Assembly: GCA_012845835.1 (NCBI GenBank)
Contig: JABAKD010000017.1
Coordinates: 5,258,151-5,322,150 of the forward strand
Source of the DNA: Undaria pinnatifida
Taxonomy: Eukaryota; Sar; Phaeophyceae; Laminariales; Alariaceae
DNA: 64,000 nt
Direction: 5' to 3'
Shown here: positions 11,513-22,735 of the stretch, piece after piece
How the letters are laid out: the number at the start of each line of letters is the position of its first letter
Position numbering within the stretch: the first letter of the stretch is position 1
Position numbers and translations under genes: made by a program
The notes under the pieces: generated by a model
The model's input: the letters and a program-made list of their open reading frames with translations, nothing else
The model's database searches: none
Told to the model about the DNA's origin: nothing

Positions 11513-12182
11513 AGTCAGTCTGTGCGCAGAAATTACAAAACCCGTTTTTGAGGGGGACAAAATCTGACAGCTGTGGAAGGAAATACATCGGTTTATCAGG
11601 TGAATCAGTGAATCCTGTAAGTCGAATAACCGGTAAGGGGAGGGCGGAGTTTTTAAGGACGTGGGGGCCTGGGTTTGATGAAGACGGAGCGGGGCGGGGG
11701 AGGGGGGGGGGGGGACGGGCGGGGCAACTCAATCTGTGCGTGGAAACTATAAATCCTTTAAGGGGATAAATCTGGCGGTTTTGGAAATAATGCACCAGTT
11801 ATCATGTATGCTGTAAGTCGTGCAACCAGTGAGGAGAGAGCGGAGTGTTTCAGGGGGTGGGCGTGGGGGTGGGGGGGTGAAAGGGGCTTTTTAACAGCTT
11901 TTGAAAGCATATATGTAGAGGTTTGCTATACGCGTGGTGCTAGGTCTAGGCGATGGTGCGGGTGGTGGGGAAGGAGGGGGCGTTTTTTTTGGGGGGGGAT
12001 GAATTGAAGTAGCGGCATGGATGGCTCTAGAAGGATAATGAGGTGATATCAAGTGCAATGGAAGTGTTTACTACTTTGGCAGAGTTCGATGTTAGGTGGG
12101 GCGTTTGAGCAAGAGGGAGGGGGGGAAAAAAGCGGGGGGGGGGGGGGGGGGGGGGTTAACAGGGTTAGGCCACATGTATTAC
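11513..12182. repeat. Diverged tandem segments with G-runs
   Basis: Two similar segments (11600-11770, 11790-11900: 'AATC.TGTAAGTCG...AACC.GT.AGG.GAG.GCGGAGT') each ending in G-rich tracts. 'GGTTTGCTATACGCGTGGTG / .TAGGTCTAGGCGATGGTGCG' at 11920 recurs at 12292. Confidence 0.6.
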
Positions 12183-12285
12183 GAAAATAAAAACACGCTC
12201 CAGCTGTGAGAGCGAAGATTTTGTCGAAACTCATCTTTGCAAGCTGTGTGTGATACTCCGATCACGCGTATTACGCATATATGTA
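12183..12285 (+). repeat. CAGCTG element, 5' part
   Basis: GCTCCAGCTGTGAGAGCGAA / GATTTTGTCGAAACTCATCT / TTGCAAGCTGTGTGTGATAC. It is preceded by a G-run (12136-12154). Confidence 0.82.
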
Positions 12286-12614
12286 TATAGGGGTTTGCTA
12301 TACGCGTGGTGTTAAGTCTAGGCGATCGTGCGGGTGGTGGGGAAGGAGAGGGCGTTGCGGGGGGGGGCGTTGGGGGGGGGGGGGGGGGGGGGTGAATTAA
12401 ATACAGAGGGACCACTCCTGTGTGAGCAATAAAAACGATGCACGGGCGTCGTTCATTTCCTTGCGTTGCGGCCTCCCTTCGGCCGCACGCCCTACACGGA
12501 AAAAAATCGGCATACCCATCTTGGTGCGAGATTGTGCGCACCAACGGCAGAAAAAACAATACCCCCCCCCCCCGATCCCATCCGGGGGTGAACAAAAAAA
12601 ATACGCCCTCCGCA

Positions 12615-12840
12615 GGAGCCGCATGAGGCCGTAAGCGAGAAACGCGAACCGTCATCACACGTGCTTCGTAGTCGCCTTGTTGGTGCATGTACAAGTTATC
12701 TGGGTGGTCCGCATCTATCTCAAACTTCTTGTATTGGCGCAAATGAGCTCGCACCAACCTGGGTGTGTTTCCCGAGCAACATCGCTCTCCTACACCTGTA
12801 CAAGTAGCTCGGACTTCTTCGTGTGGCCGATTCCGTGATC
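12615..12840 (-). pseudogene. Possible coding fragment, function unknown
   Basis: Read on the reverse strand from about 12840 to 12600 the frame gives VRAHLRQYKKFEIDADHPDN then LYMHQQGDYEARVMTVRVSR. This has a more protein-like composition than its surroundings. There is no ATG; a CACCCAG before GTTGGTGCG could be a splice acceptor. I recognise no family; it may be an exon remnant or a retroelement piece. Downstream the frame runs into G/C low-complexity. Confidence 0.3.
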
Positions 12841-13503
12841 AAGTCGGTTTTGTTCGGAACCTGTTATTTGTTACCTGGTAGGTCCTAAAGGTAGGGGAGT
12901 GTGTGAGTAGCGTATTAGACTATACCAATAGTAACTAAAGTACCAATAGTTAGTAATACAAAAAGTACAATAAGCTGTGATTGTACTAGTAATACTTGGT
13001 GTAAATAATAAGTTATACTATGAATACAAACTATAGGATACTGACAGCATGTCGTTACCCGACGTGCTATTCAATTGGCTAAGGTACCAACACTTGATTG
13101 TGCGCGAAAATCTTCTTTTTTCCGCGGTGGCGTCGCATCTATCTTGACTGTCGTGTTCGTTTGTGCCTAGACCCGGTGGTGTCATCAACTTCATGAAAGA
13201 AAAAAAGTCAGTTATTATTAGTTGGCCCTTACCCTGTCAACCAACGAATAACGACCCAAAGGGATTAGTTACCGTACTATCATTAATAATAGTAAACGAG
13301 TCATCCCACCATAGGGGTTTCCACTTCTTGGGCCAAACGTTTCTGACCGGTCGAGCGTCTCGAGCAAGGGTGCAACTATCGGCCAAGAGGAAAAATTGAG
13401 TCGGGTTGCGCGAATGAACGCCTTCCAGGACATTTTTCGGGTGCGATGATGAGCTCCTCATGTTAGAAGCTCAGAACCTTCCTAGAATCTTCTCTCTTTA
13501 AAT
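12841..13503. other. No gene seen
   Basis: AT-rich 'ACTAATAGTA/AGTAATAC' words at 12915-13030. The segment 13395-13480 (GGTTGCGCGAATGAACG ... GAGCTCCTCATGTTAGAAG) resembles 53245-53345. Confidence 0.5.
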
Positions 13504-13690
13504 ATAGATATCCTCCGACGGATGGGGAAAAAAGAAGCTCAAGCTCACCACACTTCCACGTATTTTCATGCGCATGGTGCGTCGATTTAACTCGATTGCG
13601 ATCGCAATCCAGCGCTAGCTGCCGTGTCCTTCGGTTCCCACTAAGGCGATAGCGTGAGCTGTCACTTCTGCACCCGTAGGGCAGTGTTAT
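13504..13690 (-). repeat. CGGCGGATGG element, copy
   Basis: CCTCCGACGGATGGGGAAAA, then CACACTTCCACGTATTTTCA, TTTAACTCGATTGCGATCGC, GCGCTAGCTGCCGTGTCCTT, GGCGATAGCGTGAGCTG. On the reverse strand the element would end with the CCATCCGCCGG segment followed, in other copies, by poly-A. Confidence 0.8.
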
Positions 13691-14058
13691 AAGGCTTGGT
13701 TTGGGTAAGCTATAGGTTAACCTTTTGCAAGTGGTCAAACGAACTAATACCCATTGATACCTTAACAAATGGCGTCGTCGACAGACCATGGGTCTTTAGG
13801 GTCGTGGGTTCAAATCCCACATCCACCATAATAAACATTTTCAGATTTTCCCCGCGTCGAACTTGAAAAATACTCTCCGCGGTATACCCAGGAAATGAAA
13901 CGGGTTCGATAATTGGCAGGTCCGCCCGTATATCCGGCCGACCTGCTATCCCGCCGTTTCGTGGGGGAACAGTGTTGTAAGGCTTAGTTTGGGTAAGGTA
14001 TAGGTTAACCTGTTGCAAGTGGTCAAACGGACTAATACCCACTAATACCTTAACAGCG
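13691..14058. repeat. Direct repeat flanking a tRNA-like 3' half
   Basis: An approximately 80-bp segment (TTTGGGTAAGCTATAGGTTA ... GTGGTCAAACGAACTAATAC) at 13688-13768 recurs at 13974-14056. Between them, 13798-13830 has GTGGGTTCAAATCCCAC then ATCCACCA, a perfect 5-bp T-arm with TTCAAAT loop, like a tRNA 3' half. The 5' half does not fold convincingly, so this is a tRNA relic or SINE part. Confidence 0.6.
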
Positions 14059-14129
14059 GCATGACTCCAAATTTCAGTCGGTTACTCGTAGTCGGCTTTT
14101 GTTATTCCACCTTAGGAGCTTTTATACCA

Positions 14130-14420
14130 TTGACGCGTGCTACGATAGAGGTATCACTTTTCGTCCGAAATGGTTTCTGAATGACGGTGCTCCCCGTAAC
14201 CCAAAATTGTCGGGGAAAAAAAAAAATAATGGGCCATTTATTTTTGTGCGCATGATCCTCGTTGTGTCCCTAGGCCACGCGTTTTTTTCATCCGGTATGT
14301 AGCAGTTTTATTTTCCCCCAAAATCAGTTTTTTGAGAGGGACATGTCTTAAGCTCCCAAATTGAGGAGTAGTATTACAGAAAAAAAGTGGAGCACCTCTA
14401 TCATGGCACGCGTCCCCAAT
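14130..14420 (+). repeat. Dispersed repeat, pair with 46232-46530
   Basis: Shares GTGCTACGATAGAGGTAT, 'AAATGGTTT.TGA.TGACGG.GCTCC', 'CTCGTTGTGT' and GAGGAGTAGTATTA in the same order with 46232-46530. Confidence 0.72.
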
Positions 14421-14529
14421 CTACCAACAGTACACCGTGCAACACGCACGACAACCCACTCTCTCGGACCCACCCTCTCGGACGTCGTTCAGGGACATTT
14501 TCTGCGACAACGGGGGGGCGTGCAGACAA

Positions 14530-15280
14530 AAGTCAAGGCCACGCACATGCGGAAATGGAAATATCTCAACGATATCGTACGTCTTCTCAACGCCGCCTAA
14601 ACAAGGCCGAGTGACGCATCTACAGACGACACCTTCTCAGAGCTCCCTTAGGTAGAGGAGTGCAAAGGCCGAGCGACGAGTCTATTGCATGGAGTGAAAA
14701 GCCGAGTGATACGTCTATTACACGGAAAGATCTCCACGGACGGTAAACAGGTATCTTCTTAGGGTCGCCTTAATTAGGGAGAGCGCAGAACGTCGAGCGA
14801 TGCACCTACGGAATGAAATCAACGATATCTTCTCAAACCCGCCTTAGGTAGCAAAGAAACGCCGAGCAGCGCATCAACGGAAAGGTCTACTACGAAATAT
14901 CGAGGACATATTCTCAAAGCCGCCGCAGGGAAATAAGCGCAAAGGCCGAGCGACGCATCTGTTATACGAAAAGATCTCGACGATATGTTCTCAAAGCCGC
15001 CTCAGGGAGAGTGCACAGAAATGCCGAGCAGCGTATGTATCTATAATACGGAAAGATCTCGACGACAGTTTCTCAAAGCGGCCTTAGGGAGAGGAGTGAA
15101 AAGGCCGAGCGACGCATCTGCGTAAATCTCGACGATGTGTTCTCCAAAAATCTGCCTAAGGGAGAGTGCACAGAACTGCCGAGCAGTGCATCTACGGCAA
15201 GCTTCCCACGATATATACATTTTCGAAGCGGCCTTAGGGAGAGTGCAAAGGCCGAGAAACGCACCTACAGAAACATCTCC
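14530..15280 (+). repeat. Tandem array of about 80-95 bp units
   Basis: Recurring AGGCCGAGCGACGCATCT, then 'ACGGAAAGATCTCGACGATA', then TTCTCAAAGCCGCCTTAGGG / AGAG. At least eight irregular units. The last runs into the SINE at 15281. Confidence 0.85.
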
Positions 15281-15512
15281 AGTTTTATCGCGCACAGGGT
15301 TCAGCATTCCCACTTTTCAGCCATTTCCGCTCGTCGATTTCCATCGAATTTAGATAACTCACGCTCTCGCGCTTTCCGCTAGTATTTTTTTTTACGCGAG
15401 AAAAAGCCCCTCCAAGCATGAGTATGCACTCGGTGAGACTCGAACCCACGACCTTCGCATTAAAAGGAGCAAGACTAACCTAGTTTCATACTCCATCGGG
15501 GACGCCGACGGG
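15281..15512 (-). mobile_element. tRNA-derived SINE, copy A6
   Basis: Reverse strand head has GTGGGTTCGAGTCTCAC (box B in a paired T-arm) and a body matching copies A1-A4 (GCGCGAGAGCGTGAG, GCTGAACCCTGTGCGCGA). More diverged than the others. Confidence 0.75.
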
Positions 15513-16106
15513 ATATGATATTTACAGCAGTAGCAGGCATTCACAGCAGCTGGTAGTCTACAACTCAACAAACGACAAGTAATCGGTTAATGCCACTGCT
15601 AAAGCTAAACACGCTCACACACGTAACGTACAATGCGAGTAAGAACATTTCGATGGATGATGTTCGACGTTCCATGTACGGTGTTCCATGTTGCAGTAGG
15701 TTGATCGATGTTAGCTCCCCCTAAATCAGCTACGTTACTCATATCATACGATACCCGCATCGCATTACGTTTACATATTACTATTTTTTTTCATGGTGTA
15801 CTTCGTATTTTCTTCTTTTCGAATGTTTCTACTCGAGAATGACAGCAGCCTTTCCTGTGAGCAAGCTTAGTTAATCCCTCAAGCCTTTACAACTTCACAC
15901 ACAAAAAATGACGGAAAAAAACTGCCGATTACCGCATCGGCCACATGGAGCAACCCGGCCTGTTGGTGTACGAGATGTCTTCGGACTGCAACGCAGGAAG
16001 CTCTGAGGCAAGGCAAGCGTGAGGCATGACGATGCTCGGATTACCTCGAAGCTTTTCCTAGACGCTTGATTGATTAGATCACGATCGTCGCTTTTCGGTC
16101 TGGAAC
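15513..16106. other. No gene; one dispersed repeat
   Basis: 15940-16080 (GTGTACGAGATGTCTTCGGA / CTGCAACGCAGGAAGC ... GCAAGGCAAGCGTGAGGC) recurs at 61440-61595 and, degraded, at 41255-41345. Confidence 0.6.
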
Positions 16107-16250
16107 ACTATAACCAATATATAATCAAGCCCATGTACTATAACCAAGATATAATCAAGCCCCTATACTACAATCAAGATATAATCAAGCCCCTATACTA
16201 TAATCAATATATAATCAAGCCCCTACACTACAATCAAGATATAATCAAGC
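16107..16250 (+). repeat. 30-bp tandem repeat, 5 copies
   Basis: Unit CTATAACCAAGATATAATCA plus AGCCCCTATA, nearly identical copies. Confidence 0.93.
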
Positions 16251-16479
16251 GCCGAAAGGGTTCATGTGGCAACAACAAACGCAGGGAACTAACCCCATCC
16301 CTTCGGAAGGCTCAAGCTCGCCCGGGGCAGTCACGCTTCTCTGCTCAATATTTGGGGGCGTACTTCCAAAAAAGAAATAGAGGCGGCTGAAAAGGGAGCC
16401 CCGAGCAGTAAGACCAACGACCTGCAGGAACGTTTTTGCATAAAACCCGACGGTCCTTCAAGATTGAGCTTGAGTCGTC

Positions 16480-16835
16480 GACGGCGCATATCCCCAATCC
16501 GAGGAATGCAGCTGTACAACAGGAAACCCGAGTTGGGGGGAAAAATACTTGGTTTTAGTACATAATGAGAGGGGTATATCGCCAACCCACGGAAATCAGC
16601 TGTACAACTGGTGACCCGTTTTGGGAAACAAATTATTTGGTACTGCTGCAGTACATTATAGAGAGGGTTATATCGCCAACCCAAGAAAGCAGCTTTACCA
16701 CAGGAAAGCCGTTTTTTTTTTGGGGGGGGGGTTACTTGGTACGACTAAAACATATAGGGAGGGGTATATCGCCAGCCCAGGGAAGGCAGCGTTACAACCG
16801 GAAAGCCGTCTCGATGAAAATACTTGGTACTACAG
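16480..16835 (+). repeat. About 85-bp tandem array, 4 units
   Basis: Each unit: GGGGTATATCGCCAACCCA, then 'GGAAA.CAGC.GTACAAC', 'GGAAACCCGTTTTGGG', then TACTTGGTACTAC. The middle resembles the TTAA-MITE core ('ACTGGAAACCCGTTTT'). Contains a T-run and a G-run near 16716-16731. Confidence 0.82.
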
Positions 16836-17119
16836 AAAAAAAAAAGAAAAGGGCGTTGCGGTTCTTAAGAGATTGATAAGTGCAGTCCACGCTACTAATC
16901 GTGATTTAGTGTTCCAGGGTGAAACGGTGGTGCCCAGCAAGTGGACCACCCCCCCCCGGCTCAATTGGTCAGCATGTCTAGTACCCGGATGCCACCCCGA
17001 CCTGAATGTATTTGGCACCATCATCGCACTTCACCCAATTCTACTACAGACGGACCCCGTCAGTCGAGAAAGGCCCTTTTCGACTGGAGACCGAATCGGA
17101 TTTTTTCCTTCACTATCCC

Positions 17120-17205
17120 TGTCGCCCCGGTGGTCAGGTGGTTACCCTGGAATACTACTACCGTTGTTCCTTGAGTTCGATTCCCACCGCCGTCCGTGGT
17201 GACAG
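17120..17205 (+). repeat. tRNA-like sequence (SINE head)
   Basis: GCCCCGGTGGTCAGGTGGTT (box A-like TGGTCAGGTGG) and 56 bases later GAGTTCGATTCCCACC (a near-canonical box B). The acceptor ends do not pair, so a tRNA-derived SINE head is more likely than a functional tRNA. Confidence 0.5.
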
Positions 17206-17209
17206 TTTC

Positions 17210-18085
17210 ACTTTATTCGCAAAAATGCAAAAATGCAACAAAAAAAAAAAGGATCAACTGCTGAGAGCGCCTAGCAGCGCGGGTAGGTACAAATCGACGC
17301 GCGTCGACAAGGGAAGGAAATGCTGAATTATTATCGCGTTAAAAAAAAAGGCACATAACGTGGCGGGGAGGGGTGCGGAGGGCCCGATATGTAACCCCGG
17401 ATCTGAGCTACCACTGGGAGGGGGCGCGAGAGCAGTGCCAGGAAAATAAATAGGGGGAAGAAATAAAGATGACTACAAGAATATGTCGAAAAAGAATTTT
17501 CCGACCCAAACTTTTTCGACTTAGCGATTCGACTGGCAGATCCAAACGAAACGTTTATCTTTTCCCACTGGAGCTACCTGTCGAAAAAGCCAGCCGAAAA
17601 CGTGTTGTAGAACCCATCGCACCGCTCTTCCCACCACAAAAACACACGCACGCCCCACGGCAATGCCCTACAACAACGCCGACGCTGGCTAGGCTGTTGC
17701 TGCAGCTGCTCCTCGTCGCAAGTCAGCGTGGCACATCCCTAGTCCCGCCCGCCAGCAGTGTTTATCCTACGATGGCAGACGGCAGCAGCGCGCGGTATCG
17801 ATGGCAACTTCCTACCAACAGCTACGCTTGCTGGAGCTTTTGCGACCCTCGGCCGGATGCAACGGCACGAACAACGTAGCTTTGGCAGCTTTGGGCCTAG
17901 TCCAACGCCACCAACCCGCTTGGACGAGGGCACGTCGCGCGTGTGAAGCACGCGTGGCTCGCGGAGTACACACGACGCACCGAGCTTCCAGCCGACTTTC
18001 GACGGCACACAGCTCAGTACTCCCTCACACCAACCGCCTTCGGAAAAAGCACAAAAACTATGAAATCGACTCCACTGACTATACG
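17210..18085. other. No gene seen
   Basis: Some moderately long frames (17469-17879 forward; 17740-18190 both strands) but without homologous motifs or splice support. Confidence 0.45.
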
Positions 18086-18089
18086 AAGG

Positions 18090-18530
18090 GGGCCCAGAAT
18101 AATCCAGTCGAAGAAAAGTCCAGTCGGAAAAGGGCCTTTTGGACTCACGGGTCCGACCGTATAAGAAATGGCCTTCGTGGCTCAAAAATATAAGCATCCC
18201 CAGAAGATTTTTTTTTTTTTCTTTTTAATCCTACGGCGGATGGGGGAAAATAAAGCTTTAGCTCACCACACTTCCACGTATTTTCATACGCGTCGTGTGT
18301 CGATTTAGCTCAGTTGCTTTCGCAGCCCAACGCTAGCTGGCGCACCCTTCGGGTCCCATTGTGGGTATAGCGTAAGCTGTCCCTATCAGTGGTCTTCGTT
18401 ACAACCCCGGCAGCGCAAGCTCCCAGAAGAATCAAATCGAAAAAAAGTCCGGTCGGAAAGGGCCCTCTTCGACTCACCGATCCGACTATATAAGAATTTG
18501 CCTTAGTGGCCCAGAAACATGACTATCCTT
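18090..18530. repeat. Repeat pair flanking a CGGCGGATGG element
   Basis: GTCGGAAAAGGGCCTTTTGG at 18122 and GTCGGAAAGGGCCCTCTTCG at 18451 belong to similar approximately 90-bp segments. Between them, 18230-18435 is a full CGGCGGATGG element (T-run, TACGGCGGATGGGG, TTAGCTCACCACACTTCCAC, GCTTTCGCAGCCCAACGCTA, CCCCGGCAGCGCAAGCT). Confidence 0.72.
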
Positions 18531-18601
18531 CCCTCCGTAGGAAACCCCCGGAGGCCGAGAGCATATAGCAAACCGACATGATATCGCGTGGACTGCACTT
18601 G

Positions 18602-18752
18602 CCCCGTCCAACCACCAAAAAACAAAAATCCCACGCACTAATTCCAAGTTATTTGTGGCAAAACACGAGGGTGCGGCGTTTCCAACTACCGAAAAACAAA
18701 TCCCACACACCAATTCCAAGTTATTTGTGGCAAAAACACGAGGGTGCGGCGT
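18602..18752 (+). repeat. 75-bp tandem duplication
   Basis: AATTCCAAGTTATTTGTGGC plus AAAACACGAGGGTGCGGCGT occurs twice, 18640 and 18712. Confidence 0.88.
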
Positions 18753-19399
18753 TGCAAGTACATCGTACAAGTAATGCTTCAGTCCATCTGGTCCATGGGT
18801 TGTGTAAATGATCGTGTGCCTTCGTACGTATATCATATCGACGTTCGGTGTTCGATGTGCTGTGTTCGACGTTTGATTGGTTGACCCTGACCCTGGACCC
18901 TGGACTCTTGGTCGACTCTTCCGGTGCGTCAGGCGAGGGGCGGGAGGTCAGGCAGCAGAACGTTCGGGATCCGCCGACATAATCTGTACGATGTGCGTAT
19001 CACAGGTATCATACGTAAGAGTATACTCTGTAATCTACGCGTATGATATACTCTGAATATATGAAATCAGGACCAAGACTTCGTGGGCGTGCTGGTGATT
19101 TCTGTGGTTTTTCTTTTTCTCCGGTATGGATCACTCAATCCAATACCTATCCGTAAAAACGAAGAGAAAGAATACTGAAAGTTTGCTGCAGCTAGTATTA
19201 GTTCTCTCCGGCACACATCACTTAATGTAATTCTTGGCTTGGGTGAGGCCTCCTGCGCCGGCAAGTGGTCCCACTCCAAACTCTCACGCCCCTACCAACC
19301 ACCGTGGAGCCACCTCACCCAAACTAACGTTAGTTGTAGCCTTACTGTCGTCCGCGAAAATCGGTGCCAACAGTAGGTCGGGAACATTTTTTTTTGTTT
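18753..19399. other. No gene seen
   Basis: A CCCTGGACCC/GACCCTG cluster near 18882-18905; otherwise unremarkable. Confidence 0.45.
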
Positions 19400-19590
19400 A
19401 TCCTCCGGCGGATGGGGAAAAAAAAAGGCTTACCACACTTCCACGTATGTTCGAACATGTCGTCTGTCTCATGGTATTCGTAATCCAGCGCTAGCTGGTG
19501 TATCCTTAAGTTCCCGCGGTAGCGATAGCGCGAGCTGTCCCTACCGGCAGTCCCCGTTACTACTAGAGCAGCGCAGGCTATAGTTGTATG
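19390..19590 (-). repeat. CGGCGGATGG element, copy
   Basis: T-run, then TCCTCCGGCGGATGGGGAAA, CACACTTCCACGTATGTTCG, ATTCGTAATCCAGCGCTAGC, GCGATAGCGCGAGCTGTCCC. Followed by a (CAACAG)n run at 19617-19655. Confidence 0.82.
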
Positions 19591-19898
19591 CAGATACTGG
19601 GTACACATAATGAAAGACAACAGCAACAGCAACAACAACAACAGCAACAACAAGCACACGGGCGTGGCACCGGTATCAGTATTACGTAACACGCGATATG
19701 GGCTGTGTGTTGCTGAGTGAGCTGTGTCATCATGCACGTAGTCCTTTTCGTGTTTAGCTGCACACTGCTGTTGTACTTTGATTCCCGGCTTCAGTCGTCG
19801 GGCATCCCATGAGATGCCGTGGTAATTTTCAAATGCTTACATATATTTCAGGTGTAGATTATCCAGAAAGAAAAGAACGTTTTGAAATTGTTTACTCT

Positions 19899-20162
19899 TG
19901 CCGTGGTCACAGGTGTCGTCCCTTCTCCCCCCCGGTTCTCGCCTTCAATTTTTATCGCGCACAGGGTTCAGCAATCCCCTTGCTCGTCGATTTTTCATCA
20001 AATGTTGCTAACTCACGCTCTCGCGCTTTACGCAAGTCAATTTGTGCACAAGAAAAAGTCCCCACTAATTTATACGAGTATGGACTCGAGAGGATTCGAA
20101 CTCACGAAAAACTGACCTATACCAGGCTCGAGGATGACCTGATACGCCACCGGGGCGACCGG
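19899..20162 (-). mobile_element. tRNA-derived SINE, copy A2
   Basis: Reverse strand head CCGGTCGCCCCGGTGGCGTA / TCAGGTCATCCTCGAGCCTG with GAGTTCGAATCC box B, body and GCTGAACCCTGTGCGCGA tail region ending in CCGGGGGGGAGAAGGGACGA. Confidence 0.87.
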
Positions 20163-20291
20163 CGTATCATGGCATGCCGCGGCATTATAAATGGGGAGTT
20201 CGATGACATCCCGTCAGTGAAAAATATCATGGTATGTGACACAGCCTGTCGCCGAACACAATAAAGTTCACCCGCTACGATACCTGATATC

Positions 20292-20592
20292 ATTTTTTTT
20301 TTTTCTCACACTTTTACTTTCCAGCTTCTGGACAAGCCGTGGTCACAGGTGTCGTCCCTTCTTCCCCCCGGTTCCTTCAATTTTTTTCGCGCATAGGGTT
20401 CAGCAATCCCACTGCTCGTCGATTCTTCATCGAGGGTTACCAACTCACGCTCTCGCGTTTTCCGCAAGTCAATTTGTGCACAAGAAGAAGTCCCAACGAA
20501 TTTATACGAGTATGCGCTCGGCGGGGCTCGAACTCACAAAACTGACCTACACCAGGCTCGAGGATAACCTGATACGCCACCGGGGCGACCGG
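20292..20592 (-). mobile_element. tRNA-derived SINE, copy A3
   Basis: Same structure as A2, with a complete end: TGACCACGGCTTGTCCAGAA / GCTGGAAAGTAAAAGTGTGA followed by poly-A on the reverse strand. This defines the full length of about 300 bp. Confidence 0.88.
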
Positions 20593-21130
20593 CTATCTTA
20601 TGATACCCTCATCGACCTTAGTTTTCATATGAGGCATAACTTTCCCGCTGAACTCGCCTCTTTCTAGATAATGCTTTTGCGTATATACATGCAGGTGCAG
20701 GTATGTACACGTTCTCGCCTGAGTATTTAGACTACGCTTTGCGTACATACCACGTATACGTCCGCGGTCGCAGGCGTTCCTTTCCCTCAGCACAGATTAT
20801 CTGTTATTAATAGATGCTCTGGCCTGTAACGCGCCCACGTACATACATAGCGCATGGGGTTCCTGCGGCGTTACGTATACGTACGAGCATTCTCACTTCT
20901 CACTGGCCGTCGATTGCCGGTTTAAAATTCATCCATACAGTGGCCACCAGGCTATCTGCTATGACTACCTCGTACATACACATATACCATACCTGGTACG
21001 CACAGGACACTAAATAAGAAACAGAAGCGCTGACCCAAGCTGGGTTTCTTATTTGGGAACGGGTTCGTTTTACAATAACTTCAGTAAAACGAACCGGATT
21101 TCTTAGTTCCTGACAACCTGAGCCTGCTTT
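20593..21130. other. No gene seen
   Basis: Between two SINEs. AGTAAAACGAACC appears near 21092 and its near inverse near 21062 (GGTTCGTTTTACAATAACTT), giving a short imperfect palindrome at about 21058-21105. Confidence 0.45.
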
Positions 21131-21444
21131 CGTTTTTTTTTTCACACACATCTACTTTCCAGCTTCTGAGCAAGCCGTGGTCACAGGTGTCGTCCCTTCT
21201 CCCCCCCGGTTCTCGCCTTCAATTTTTGTCGCGCATAGGGTTCAGCAATCCCACTGCTCGTCGATGTTTCACCGAGTGTTGCTGACTCACGCTCTCGCGC
21301 TTTCCGCAAGTCAATTTGTGCACAAGAAAAAGTCCCCACGAATAGCGAATTTATACGAGTATGCACTCGGGTGGATTCGAACCCACGAAGCTGACGACTT
21401 ATAATACCAGGCGCGAGGATAACCTCATACGCCACCGGGGTGAC
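21131..21444 (-). mobile_element. tRNA-derived SINE, copy A4
   Basis: Reverse strand head with CACCCCGGTGGCGTATGAGG and box B GGGTTCGAATCC (near canonical), followed by the shared body and a poly-A end (T-run 21131-21143). Confidence 0.86.
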
Positions 21445-21974
21445 GTAGTGCTGTTGTAAGCATGTTGTTGCTGTTGTTGTTGTTCTCACATTAACTCGCA
21501 GAATCAAGTCCGTGGTCACAGGACAGGCTCCAGTCACTCTGGAGCTGAGGAATACCCCAGGGAAAATCACAAACAAACCAAAAGTGGTACACGCATATAT
21601 CACAGCTGACGCAATTCATGCCTCCACCAGAGACGTGAAAAAGTTAATCGGGAGTCACCCTACGATGTGCCCAAGGTCCATACTGGTGAATACGTACGTC
21701 CCGCTACTCGCGGCTGAAAAAACCGACTGTACCGCTTGCCACCCAAGAAAAACTACCACGTATATATTGCACGTAGTACCTACCGGTACATATCACTACG
21801 CATACGCACGACAGACGCAAGTCAATTGGAAAATAGAAACAAAGAAAAGATAAGAAGATAGTCTAAAGGGATGGAAGTAAATTATAATACCCTGGTTCTT
21901 GTGCGATGTCCTGTACCACCATTATTACCACCTGCACCATGGCCTACCGGTAGAAGAATACCGCTGTAGCAGAT
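21445..21974. other. No gene seen
   Basis: A (TTG)n run at 21459-21482 and a 'GTCACAGGACAGGCTCCAGTCA' segment also seen at 58142-58162 ('GTCACAGGACAGGCCCCAGTTA'). Confidence 0.5.
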
Positions 21975-22425
21975 CAGCGCTGGAAGCCCCACCTTTGCCG
22001 AGCGTTCACAAGTACGAGTCACGGGGACCGCCGATAGGGACAGCTCACGCCATCGCTATAGTGGGAACCGAAGGACACGCCAGCTACTACAGCGCTGGAT
22101 TGCGAATGCAATTGAGTTACATCGACACACAACGTGTATGAAAATACGTGGAACTGCTGTGGTGACTATAATAACGCTTTATTTTTCTCCATCCGCCGGA
22201 GTTTTTTTTTTTTTTTATTCATTCTGCGGCGGATGGGGAAAACTAAAGCTTAAGCTCAGCACACTTCCACTTATTTTCATACGCGTTCGTGTGTCGATTT
22301 ACCTCAGTTGCTTTCGCAACCCAACGCTAGCTGGCGCACCCTTCGGATCCCACTGTAGCGATAGCGTGGGCTGTCCCTATCAGTGGTCCTCGTTACAACA
22401 GCGCAAGCTGCCGGGGTTGTAACGG
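21975..22425. repeat. Inverted pair of CGGCGGATGG elements
   Basis: 21980-22205 carries a copy in one orientation (CAGCTCACGCCATCGCTATA ... TCCATCCGCCGGAG) and 22216-22425 a copy in the other (GCGGCGGATGGGGAAA ... GGCGCACCCTTCGGATCC), meeting at a T-run. The result is a long imperfect palindrome. Confidence 0.82.
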
Positions 22426-22735
22426 AGATATATATTTTTTAAGCTTACCAGTACAGCGGTACAACCAGTACACTACCATGTGTGATGAGTTGTAGTGTAC
22501 AGAGATTGACAAGCACGACACCTGGCGCCGTATGATATCATACGTACTGTATACCTGTAAAGCTTCTTTTTTTTTATAAACATGTCAGCTGCGTATGTGT
22601 TGTCTTCTGTGAGTTCGATAAATGTAGGGTCGATACACATTAATATTATTACATTGCAACCTTACTAACACTGGTATTATTTTGGAAATCGTCACTTTCA
22701 CTGTCCAGCTCAACTCGTAGGAGGTTTCACCTCTC

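Noticed and set aside
19882..20667. Recurring forward frames beginning MVTGVVPSPPRF
   Set aside because: They recur because the SINE is repeated; they lie antisense to the SINE and vary by frameshift between copies.
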